From Bacteroidales bacterium (GTDB taxonomy: Bacteria > Bacteroidota > Bacteroidia > Bacteroidales > UBA932): a stretch of 5,204 nt of DNA. A program made the position numbers and the translations under genes. The stretch spans positions 1 through 5,204 of the forward strand of contig JAEDMF010000120.1 of the NCBI GenBank assembly GCA_016303175.1. The letters are read 5' to 3'. Positions 1 to 5,204 of the stretch are shown here, piece by piece; the first letter of the stretch is position 1, and each line of letters starts with the position of its first letter. The notes under the pieces are model-generated. The model worked only from the letters and a program-made list of their open reading frames with translations. It searched no databases and was not told the origin of the DNA.

Positions 1-499
1 GTATGGTCTGGAGCAACTTTGTAAGGCCTTCCAGCGCATAGAACTCGGGCTGGACGGGAATAATTACACTGTCGGCGGCAGTAAGGCAGTTCACCGTGGT
101 GATGCCGAGGCTGGGGCTGGAGTCGATGATGATGTAATCATAATCCCCCCTTATGGGAGCAATGGCTTCGGCCATCACATATTCGCGGTTCTCCATAGCC
201 TGCAACTCGATTTCCGCGCCCACCAGATTGATGTGGGAAGGAACGAGCTGAAGGGAGGGAAGTTCTGTCTGTACAAGGGTATCGGCAATGGGAAGTCCCT
301 CAACCAGGACCTCATAGAGTGTTCTGCCCTGGTCGCTGTCCGGAGAGAAATTCAGACCGCTGGTGCTGTTGGCCTGGGGGTCGGCATCTATCAGGAGTAC
401 CTTCTTGTCCAGCACTGCAAGAGATGCTGCGAGATTGATGGCAGTAGTGGTCTTTCCCACTCCTCCCTTCTGGTTCGCAACTAAAATGACTTTACTCAT
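1..499 (-). CDS. parA: ParA/Soj-family chromosome partitioning ATPase (C-terminus cut by window edge)
   Basis: This is the N-terminal 166 residues of a ParA/Soj ATPase; full-length family members are about 250-260 residues, so roughly the last third lies outside the window. The protein begins MSKVILVANQ. It carries the deviant Walker A motif KGGVGKTT (residues 11-18, signature lysine K12), the A' motif LIDADPQ (36-42), and a Walker B region IIIDSSPSLG (123-132). The stretch VIIPVQPEFYALEGL (145-159) is typical of chromosomal Soj. By family knowledge, it binds DNA non-specifically as an ATP-dependent dimer and works with ParB-parS to segregate the chromosome; the parB partner would be expected just beyond the left edge. 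The ATG at 499-497 is chosen because the conserved sequence starts directly there and the nearest upstream ATG is out of frame. No Shine-Dalgarno is visible. One small oddity is SSP where many homologues have CPP or APP. Confidence 0.95.
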   Translation of the reverse strand, partial: MSKVILVANQKGGVGKTTTAINLAASLAVLDKKVLLIDADPQANSTSGLNFSPDSDQGRTLYEVLVEGLPIADTLVQTELPSLQLVPSHINLVGAEIELQAMENREYVMAEAIAPIRGDYDYIIIDSSPSLGITTVNCLTAADSVIIPVQPEFYALEGLTKLLQTI

Positions 500-531
500 C
501 GGCTTCGGTATTGATTCGACATTAAAACTGA

Positions 532-557
532 CAAATATACTCATTTTCTGTGAAAAA
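532..557 (-). promoter_or_regulatory. Predicted Bacteroidetes-type promoter for parA
   Basis: Read on the minus strand, TATATTTG at 539-532 fits the Bacteroidetes -7 consensus TAnnTTTG exactly. A T-rich stretch, TTTTTC at 557-552, lies about 18 nt upstream at a position suitable for a weak -33 element, though it lacks the TTG core. Transcription would begin roughly 25-30 nt upstream of the parA ATG at 499. This is a sequence match only; AT-rich intergenic DNA can produce such a match by chance. Confidence 0.5.
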
Positions 558-570
558 CTCTATAAATTTG
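544..570 (+). promoter_or_regulatory. Predicted Bacteroidetes-type promoter for the lipid kinase gene
   Basis: TAAATTTG at 563-570 fits the -7 consensus TAnnTTTG exactly. TTTTC at 544-548 lies 19 nt upstream and could act as a weak -33 element. The predicted start near 575-578 would give a short leader of about 20-25 nt before the ATG at 599. The region overlaps the upstream half of the opposing parA promoter. Confidence 0.5.
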
Positions 571-584
571 TCACCCGAACCACA

Positions 585-590
585 AAAGGA
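585..590 (+). promoter_or_regulatory. Ribosome binding site of the lipid kinase gene
   Basis: AAAGGA ends 8 nt before the ATG at 599, a workable Shine-Dalgarno spacing. It supports the 599 start. It stands out because the other starts in this window have no clear Shine-Dalgarno apart from the short AAGG just before pdxB, as is common in Bacteroidota. Confidence 0.5.
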
Positions 591-598
591 CACCAAGA

Positions 599-1570
599 AT
601 GAAGAATTCAGATTGTTGGTATGCGATTGTAAATCCCAATGCGGGAAGCGGGAAAACCCTTGCTCAATGGCGCAAAAGCGAGGCCCTGTTCTACGAGAAG
701 GGCATACACTACAGTTTTGCCCGGCCCGAAAGCGCCTCCGATGCCCGCGAAAAGATAACCAATGCCTGCAGGGACGGGTTCAGGAAATTCATTGCAGTCG
801 GGGGCGACGGCACGGTGCACAATACCCTGAACTGCATCGTGAACTATGTCAATTCACAGGATGGCCTTGACCTTGGGGAATTCTACCTGGCTGTCCTTCC
901 CATAGGCTCGGGCAACGACTGGTTGCGCAGCCGCAATGTACCCAATGACCACAGGAAAATCATCGAACTGATTGCCTCAGGAGCCTTTTCCGGCCAGGAC
1001 GTAGTACAGGTGGACATTCTCGACCCGGACGACCCGACGGGACGCAACATCCTCAATACCAGATATATGGCCAACATCGGCGGATATTCCTTCGACGCCA
1101 ATGTCTGCGACATAGTGAATTTCCAGAAAGCTCACGGAGTGACAGGCAAGATGCTGTATGTAAATGCATTGCGCAGCATTGCCGCACGGCAGAAAAGCAC
1201 GGGGGCACGCATAGTGTGCGACGGGGAGACAGTCTTTGACGACCTCGTTTACAGCATCTCCTTCGGCAACGGAAGATTCTCCGGAGGCGGGCTCTGCCAG
1301 ACCCCGTCAGCCAGGATGGACGACGGCATAATCGACCTGATGGTGGCCCCGAAGTTTCCCCTATGGAAGCTCATACCGAGCATACGGAAGCTCCTGACCA
1401 AACGCATCGAAAGCATCAGGTTCCTGAGATTCTACAAAGCCCGCGAGATTCTCCTGGAAGCTCACGGGCAGGGTCAACTTATCGAAGTGGACGGGGAAAT
1501 CGTAGGACGAGCTCCCGCCCGCCTGAGGGTGTTGCCTTCCCGCATCAATGCCATTGACGGCAGGCTCTGA
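599..1570 (+). CDS. Diacylglycerol kinase-family lipid kinase (DAGK_cat / YegS-like)
   Basis: This complete 323-residue protein is close to the usual 290-330 residues of bacterial DgkB/YegS-type kinases. The DAGK catalytic domain shows VNPNAGSGK (11-19), the nucleotide-binding GGDGT (68-72), and LPIGSGNDW (100-108), equivalent to the PxGTxND motif. The C-terminal beta-rich domain shows GNGRFSGGG (223-231), DDGIIDLMV (241-249) and VDGE (297-300), where the family's acidic catalytic residue usually sits. Enzymes of this family transfer the ATP gamma-phosphate to a lipid hydroxyl such as diacylglycerol at the inner face of the membrane; some instead use sphingoid bases, which Bacteroidota make, so the substrate is not settled by sequence. 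There is no signal peptide or membrane helix, which is normal for this soluble, membrane-associating family. The start is fixed by the adjacent conserved motif, an AAAGGA 8 nt upstream and a promoter match at 563-570. The gene is monocistronic here and faces the DUF4301 gene tail to tail. Confidence 0.92.
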   Translation: MKNSDCWYAIVNPNAGSGKTLAQWRKSEALFYEKGIHYSFARPESASDAREKITNACRDGFRKFIAVGGDGTVHNTLNCIVNYVNSQDGLDLGEFYLAVLPIGSGNDWLRSRNVPNDHRKIIELIASGAFSGQDVVQVDILDPDDPTGRNILNTRYMANIGGYSFDANVCDIVNFQKAHGVTGKMLYVNALRSIAARQKSTGARIVCDGETVFDDLVYSISFGNGRFSGGGLCQTPSARMDDGIIDLMVAPKFPLWKLIPSIRKLLTKRIESIRFLRFYKAREILLEAHGQGQLIEVDGEIVGRAPARLRVLPSRINAIDGRL

Positions 1571-1607
1571 ACGGACGCCCGTTCCCGACTCACATATACG
1601 GGGATTA

Positions 1608-1651
1608 GGGGACCCCAAAGGGCTGGACAGAAGACCTTGGGGCCAGCCTTT
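1608..1651. terminator. Possible bidirectional hairpin terminator between convergent genes
   Basis: The 85-nt gap between two convergent stop codons holds overlapping inverted repeats. CCCCAAAGG (1613-1621) pairs with CCTTGGGG (1635-1642), leaving one bulged A. AAAGGGCTGG (1617-1626) pairs with CCAGCCTTT (1643-1651), leaving one bulged G. The two stems share bases and cannot form together. The position suits a terminator for both genes, but neither side has a real U-tract, so this is not a classical intrinsic terminator. The rest of 1571-1655 shows nothing else. Confidence 0.35.
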
Positions 1652-1655
1652 CAGA

Positions 1656-3074
1656 CTACCCTTGATGCGCGGGCCTGAGCAAGTCCATCACGGTCTTGAC
1701 AGGGTTGAAAGTCTCCACGGGCACTTCCACGAAAAGAGTATTCCAACGGCTCATCGCGCCATTCCACAAACCAGGCAATTCCAAAGCCTTGATTTCCGTG
1801 CCCTGATATGACTTGCTGCTGATGAAACCGGCGTCAGCATCCACGTAATCCAGCAGATTGAAATTCTTCCCCTCGGCATCCTTCAGCACGCAGACTATAT
1901 CCACAGGATTGAAATGGGTGGAAGCCTTCAAGCACTCCTGAGCATGTGTATCGGCAGGATTTATCTGCACGCCCTCGAGTATCTGGAGGGAAGTGCTGCC
2001 ATCCTTCTCCCTGATGATGAAAGGACCGCCTCCGGGCTCTCCCTCGTTCTTCACCATACCGGCCACGCGTATGGGCCTGCGCAGCAGAGACAACAAAGTG
2101 GAAGCGTCTGCCTTCCTGCCCAGGCTGATGCAAAGCTCATCCTCAAGGAAGGCCTGCACTTCAGCACACAGAGAGTCGGAAGGATTTTCCTGAAGCTTCC
2201 CGATGTAAGAGAAAATTCTCTCTCGCAGGTCTATGGCAAGACCCATAAGGACTTTTTTCCATTTGGCGCTGAGGGGCAGATACGACTCCACAGCGACGTT
2301 ATCGATGTTCTTGATGGACACAATGTCGGCATCCACTTCCTTCAGGTTGTGGATAAGAGCGCCGTGACCGCCAGGTCTGTGCAGCAGCTTGCCTTCGGGA
2401 GTAACGAAAGCCTCATTGTCAGCAGTCACCGCAAGAGTGTCTGTCCACTCATACTGGTACACGAGAGTGATGTCGTATTCAATTCCGTAACGCTGCTCGT
2501 ACTCAGCCTTGACTTCGGCAATGGCAGCCTTGAAAAGTTCAGTATGTTCCGGAGAGATTGTAACTACAACCCTGGCCTTGCCGTCGGCGGACACAGCGTA
2601 CTCAGCAGCCTCCACGAGATGCTCGGCGATGGCAGTGCGAACCTCTGAAGGATAGCGGTGGAATTTGAGGACTCCCTTAGGCTTTTTCCCATAGCCTAAA
2701 CCCTCATCTCCAAGAGTGAAATCCACCAGAGCCTCACCTTCAAGTTGTCCATAAATTGATTTATCGTAAAAGGCGAATTTTTCAATGTTTTGAACAAATT
2801 TGTTAACGATATTAACATTTTTGTTAAAAAGGTCTTTGAACATTCTTGAAGCAGCTCCTGAGGCAGGTACAAACTTCGCAAAGGAAAGAGCATTTCCGCC
2901 CTTATCTCGGAGAGCGGATTCGGCCGTGTTCACAGCCTTGTCAACCTCTTCTGGCGAGAGAACACGTATGCCTTTCGAAGGAGTTGCTGGAGCAATGATG
3001 TCCATCCACGGGAAACCGGTTTTGAAGCGCTCGATCTGCTCGATGTCGCTGGGGCTGAGTTTGATATTTTCCAT
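1656..3074 (-). CDS. DUF4301 family protein, putative GT-A/UDP-sugar pyrophosphorylase-like nucleotidyltransferase
   Basis: I recognise this 472-residue protein as DUF4301, a family found in Bacteroidota, from the hallmark stretch FVPASGAASRMFK (68-80). Its function is not established. Visible motifs in order are PASGAASRM (70-78), KKPKG (130-134), HLVEAAEYA (152-160), TISPEH (172-177), RPGGHGAL (233-240), IKNIDNV (254-260), GMVKNEGEPGGGPF (339-352) and FNPVDIVC (388-395). This order resembles UDP-sugar pyrophosphorylases: a glycine-rich nucleotide loop near the N-terminus, then PKG, PxGxG and NxDN motifs. A sugar-nucleotide transferase role is therefore my inference. The protein looks cytosolic, with no signal peptide or membrane segment. 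The ATG at 3074 follows an AT-rich leader without Shine-Dalgarno, 21 nt after the pdxB stop, so it is probably the last gene of the recF-DUF721-pdxB operon. Residues about 83-108 are Asn/Lys/Phe-rich and encoded by unusually AT-rich DNA. Confidence 0.85.
   Translation of the reverse strand: MENIKLSPSDIEQIERFKTGFPWMDIIAPATPSKGIRVLSPEEVDKAVNTAESALRDKGGNALSFAKFVPASGAASRMFKDLFNKNVNIVNKFVQNIEKFAFYDKSIYGQLEGEALVDFTLGDEGLGYGKKPKGVLKFHRYPSEVRTAIAEHLVEAAEYAVSADGKARVVVTISPEHTELFKAAIAEVKAEYEQRYGIEYDITLVYQYEWTDTLAVTADNEAFVTPEGKLLHRPGGHGALIHNLKEVDADIVSIKNIDNVAVESYLPLSAKWKKVLMGLAIDLRERIFSYIGKLQENPSDSLCAEVQAFLEDELCISLGRKADASTLLSLLRRPIRVAGMVKNEGEPGGGPFIIREKDGSTSLQILEGVQINPADTHAQECLKASTHFNPVDIVCVLKDAEGKNFNLLDYVDADAGFISSKSYQGTEIKALELPGLWNGAMSRWNTLFVEVPVETFNPVKTVMDLLRPAHQG
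2801..2827. repeat. Short TGTTAA inverted/direct repeat inside the DUF4301 gene
   Basis: TGTTAA (2801-2806) and its reverse complement TTAACA (2812-2817) form a 6-bp inverted repeat around CGATA. A third copy in the first orientation lies at 2822-2827, exactly 21 nt after the first. The stretch is coding (Asn/Val/Lys-rich residues of the DUF4301 protein) and AT-rich, so it may be no more than a by-product of repeated AAC/AAT and GTT codons. Confidence 0.3.
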
Positions 3075-3095
3075 ATTGAAATTTATTGTGGTAAG

Positions 3096-4124
3096 CTATA
3101 TGTATATTTCTCGTCTGTAATTATAATTCTGGCGGAGCGACTCGAAAGCGCCGGGGTTGGTGCGCAGGAGAAAATCATCAGTATAAACCGGATAATTGTA
3201 CTGGAGAGTTGCGGCGATTTCACCTTGAGTCTTGCCTTCGAGAGAAAGCTTCTGAGGCACATCCTCTGGCGGGCAATCGGGAATGAAATCGTAAAGCTGG
3301 AATATCCCGAAACGGCGGGCAACAGCCCTGACGGCCATTGCAGTACCGTTTCTCTTGCCTTCATAACTGTATCCGGCAATATGTGGAGTCGCTATGTGGG
3401 CCACTTCGAGCAGTTCCAGATTGATGTCCGGCTCATTGTTCCACGTATCCAGAATAATGGCACCCAACTTCGGACTGGCATCGATAAGAGCCTGATCCAC
3501 AACAATCTCGCCCCTTGCGGCATTGATGAAAACTGCTCCTGTCTTCATACTGCGGAAGAAATCCTCGTCCGCCATAGCTCTTGTGGAAGCATTCAGAGGA
3601 GTGTGCAGGGACACGATATCGGAATGGGCCAGCAATTCCTCCAAAGACACAAAAGCCTCCGGACCTTCAGCCTCTGCGCGAGGGGGATCGCAGAGCAGCA
3701 CGTTGAAACCGAGGTACCTCGCCATTTCCTCTATCCTCCTCCCAACATTGCCCACTCCGACAATCCCGAAGGTCTTGCCGCTGAGTTTTATGCCCCTGTG
3801 CCCCGCAACGCCATAGAGAGCCGAGAATACGTATTGCATCACTCCGCCCGCGTTGCAACCCGCAGCATTCTGGACTTCAATGCCGTTTTCCCTGCAATAA
3901 TCCAAATCTATATGGTCCTCCCCTATGGTCGCGGTAGCAATCAGGCTCACCTTAGAACCCTCCAGCAAAGCCTTGTCACATCGCGTTCTGGTACGGATGA
4001 TGAGGGCATCCGCATCCTTAACATCCTCCGGGCCTATCTCCGCCCCCTTTTTCGCCAGAACCTCTGCATAAGGGTCGAATACGCCCTCCAGAAAGGGCAC
4101 GTTCTCGTCGACAACTATCTTCAT
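3096..4124 (-). CDS. pdxB: 4-phosphoerythronate dehydrogenase (PdxB)
   Basis: This NAD-dependent D-2-hydroxyacid dehydrogenase oxidises 4-phospho-D-erythronate to 2-oxo-3-hydroxy-4-phosphobutanoate, the second step of the DXP-dependent pyridoxal phosphate pathway in the cytosol. PdxB-specific features are MKIVVDENVPF at the start, TATIGEDHIDLDYC (64-77) and GCNAGGVMQYV (89-99). The NAD-binding Rossmann loop is GIVGVGNVG (120-128). The catalytic triad of the superfamily is visible as R204 (NAARGEIV), E231 (NNEPDI) and H248 (TPHIAGYSYEGK). The C-terminal end YPVYTDDFLL...FESLRQNYNYRRE (311-339) matches the PdxB dimerisation domain, which separates it from SerA-type paralogues. Its 342 residues are somewhat shorter than the E. 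coli enzyme. I chose the ATG at 4124 over an in-frame upstream ATG at 4166 because the family sequence begins at MKIVVDEN, AAGG lies just upstream, and TGATG couples it to the preceding DUF721 gene. Confidence 0.95.
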   Translation of the reverse strand: MKIVVDENVPFLEGVFDPYAEVLAKKGAEIGPEDVKDADALIIRTRTRCDKALLEGSKVSLIATATIGEDHIDLDYCRENGIEVQNAAGCNAGGVMQYVFSALYGVAGHRGIKLSGKTFGIVGVGNVGRRIEEMARYLGFNVLLCDPPRAEAEGPEAFVSLEELLAHSDIVSLHTPLNASTRAMADEDFFRSMKTGAVFINAARGEIVVDQALIDASPKLGAIILDTWNNEPDINLELLEVAHIATPHIAGYSYEGKRNGTAMAVRAVARRFGIFQLYDFIPDCPPEDVPQKLSLEGKTQGEIAATLQYNYPVYTDDFLLRTNPGAFESLRQNYNYRREIYI

Positions 4125-4471
4125 CACCTTAATTTTATCTGCTTGATATGAGTGTCGAATCCGCACATTTTCACAATTTCATCCTCCTCGAGCATCTCGT
4201 TCATCCTCTGCATTATGTCCTCCAGCTGCATATTCAACTGGCTACGCAACACCGAGCTCTTCAGAGTAACGGTCAGCACTCCATCCTTGTAGAAGCGCTT
4301 TGCCGTCCACATCGACGCCCCCGAAGCGGCATCCCAGGCCATAGATACCTTATTGAGTATCAGTCCCATGCTCAAATGATTGGCCCTCACCATTTTAGCA
4401 AGAGCATCCCCGAGCGGGACCGCCTTGGACCTATTCAACTTCACCGGTTTGAAATTCTCCATTTGCAGCAT
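4124..4471 (-). CDS. DUF721 / DciA-like protein
   Basis: This small basic protein of 115 residues matches the DUF721 family by its layout. An N-terminal segment, AVPLGDALAKMVRANHLS (17-34), is followed by KVSMAWDAASG (41-51) with the central Trp. Then comes the core strand-helix LTVTLKSSVLRSQLNMQ (66-82), and a C-terminal helix with an acidic tip. DciA, the best-known DUF721 member, is a loader or operator of the replicative helicase DnaB. DUF721 genes commonly sit next to recF, as here, which supports a replication role; whether this one is a true DciA is inference. The start at 4471 has an AT-rich upstream stretch; an ATG at 4462 (MENFKPV) is equally possible. Either start lies inside the end of recF, in another frame. 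The stop shares its last base with the pdxB start (TGATG), which suggests translational coupling. Confidence 0.85.
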   Translation of the reverse strand: MLQMENFKPVKLNRSKAVPLGDALAKMVRANHLSMGLILNKVSMAWDAASGASMWTAKRFYKDGVLTVTLKSSVLRSQLNMQLEDIMQRMNEMLEEDEIVKMCGFDTHIKQIKLR

Positions 4472-5204
4472 TGAAATAAGCCGTATCGGCAGTTACTCCC
4501 CTGACAATCTCATCCACCCTGTCCCTGTTGGTATCCGTAATGAAAATCTGTCCATAATCTCCACGCCCCACCAGAGCCATAAGAGCGGCGATGCGCCGAC
4601 GGTCTAATTTGTCGAACAAATCGTCCAGCAACAATTGCGGCGCATATCCGTAGGCACGCCTCATCATTTCGTACTGCGCCAGTTTCACCGCCACTATAAA
4701 TGACTTCTGCTGACCCTGTGAACCACAGCGCCTTATGGGCTCTCCGTTCATAGTGAATATAAAATCGTCCCTCTGAACTCCCGCAGACGTGAACCGCAGA
4801 ATCATATCCCTTTGCCTGTTGCGACTGAGTTGCTCCTCCAAAGAAACTCCATCCCCCATATCGCTCCGATAGCCGATTCCGACAGACTCACCGTTCCCGC
4901 TGAGCTCCTTGTAGAACTCTGCAACAAAGACCTCAAGGCGCGAAGTGAATTCCGCCCTGGCCCCAGAGATACGCTCCGCAAGAGGACTCAGGGAACAATC
5001 CAGAGTATCCAGCAGCATAGCATCGGGAGAGGCCTCCTTGAGCAGATGATTGCGCTGGTCCAGAAGACGATTATACTTCTGGAGGTCAGCCATATAGGCC
5101 ACGTCCATCTGGCATAGCACCGAGTTCACGAAAGAACGCCGCTGCTCCCCTCCCTCGCTCACCAAAGCCCCGTCCGAGGGACTTACAGCCACGATGGGGA
5201 GCAA
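4431..5204 (-). CDS. recF: DNA replication/repair protein RecF (N-terminus cut by window edge)
   Basis: These 257 C-terminal residues belong to RecF; the family is about 360-370 residues, so the N-terminal 100-110 residues with Walker A lie beyond the right edge. The TTG at 5204 is not a real start. Visible in the fragment are SPSDGALVSEGGEQRRSFVN (8-27), the YNRLLDQRNHLLKE segment (44-57), the ABC-type signature SQGQQKSF (162-169), and Walker B with D-loop LLLDDLFDKLD (191-201). The stretch ITDTNRDRVDEI (222-233) follows the H-loop region. RecF is an SMC-like ATPase that works with RecO and RecR to load RecA at single-strand gaps. A coiled-coil-like region falls at about 33-100. The family's GPHRDD motif appears as AGVQRDDF (141-148), with His replaced by Gln. 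The gene is first in the visible minus-strand run and overlaps the DUF721 gene. Confidence 0.95.
   Translation of the reverse strand: MLPIVAVSPSDGALVSEGGEQRRSFVNSVLCQMDVAYMADLQKYNRLLDQRNHLLKEASPDAMLLDTLDCSLSPLAERISGARAEFTSRLEVFVAEFYKELSGNGESVGIGYRSDMGDGVSLEEQLSRNRQRDMILRFTSAGVQRDDFIFTMNGEPIRRCGSQGQQKSFIVAVKLAQYEMMRRAYGYAPQLLLDDLFDKLDRRRIAALMALVGRGDYGQIFITDTNRDRVDEIVRGVTADTAYFNAANGEFQTGEVE

Noticed and set aside
233..602. Short plus-strand open frames opposite parA and across the divergent promoter region
   Set aside because: They are antisense to parA, whose Walker motifs prove the minus-strand reading, and their translations resemble nothing known.
1914..2648. Plus-strand open frame of 244 codons opposite the DUF4301 gene
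   Set aside because: It lies wholly within the DUF4301 coding region on the other strand and has no recognisable motif.
3225..4151. Plus-strand open frame of 308 codons opposite pdxB
   Set aside because: It is fully antisense to a clear PdxB with all its catalytic motifs. Its translation shows no recognisable domain and it has no promoter or ribosome site; it is a by-product of codon bias in the real gene.
4125..4166. In-frame extension of pdxB to an ATG at 4166
   Set aside because: The 14 extra residues (MRIRHSYQADKIKV) overlap the DUF721 gene and do not fit the PdxB family, which begins at MKIVVDEN; the TGATG junction gives a better start.
4431..5204. TTG at the right edge as a true recF start
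   Set aside because: The first residues already lie inside the conserved RecF domain, and Walker A is missing, so the gene is cut by the window edge rather than truncated in the genome.
1..5204. A new defence, mobile or other multi-gene system
   Set aside because: All genes except the DUF4301 one belong to well-known housekeeping families. There are no transposases, integrases, toxin-antitoxin pairs, direct-repeat arrays or terminal inverted repeats.

Overview
This window looks like ordinary chromosomal housekeeping DNA from a member of the Bacteroidota, most likely Bacteroidales. Three things point that way. It holds a DUF4301 protein, a family I know essentially only from this phylum. Most starts lack a Shine-Dalgarno motif. 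The one divergent intergenic region carries two matches to the Bacteroidetes -7 box TAnnTTTG. GC is moderate and fairly even, apart from a short AT-rich patch near 2740-2840. I see no tRNA, rRNA, CRISPR array, insertion sequence or phage gene.

Layout: positions 1-499 (minus) hold the N-terminal 166 residues of a chromosomal ParA/Soj ATPase, cut by the window edge. Positions 500-598 are a compact divergent promoter region. Positions 599-1570 (plus) encode a complete 323-residue diacylglycerol/sphingosine kinase-like lipid kinase. Positions 1571-1655 are a convergent intergenic gap with a GC-rich hairpin. From 5204 back to 1656, everything is one tightly packed minus-strand run, in transcription order: recF (5' end missing), a DUF721/DciA-like gene, pdxB, and a DUF4301 gene.

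The minus-strand run looks like one operon. recF overlaps the DUF721 gene by 32-41 nt, the DUF721 stop and the pdxB start share a base (TGATG), and the DUF4301 gene starts 21 nt after pdxB ends. It mixes DNA repair and replication (RecF, DciA-like) with vitamin B6 synthesis (PdxB) and a protein of unknown function. No single pathway links all four, so linkage may reflect growth-related co-expression. ParA acts in chromosome segregation. The lipid kinase is transcribed away from it and has no evident functional tie.

I found no convincing new multi-gene system. The item most worth following is the DUF4301 protein, whose motif order resembles UDP-sugar pyrophosphorylases.
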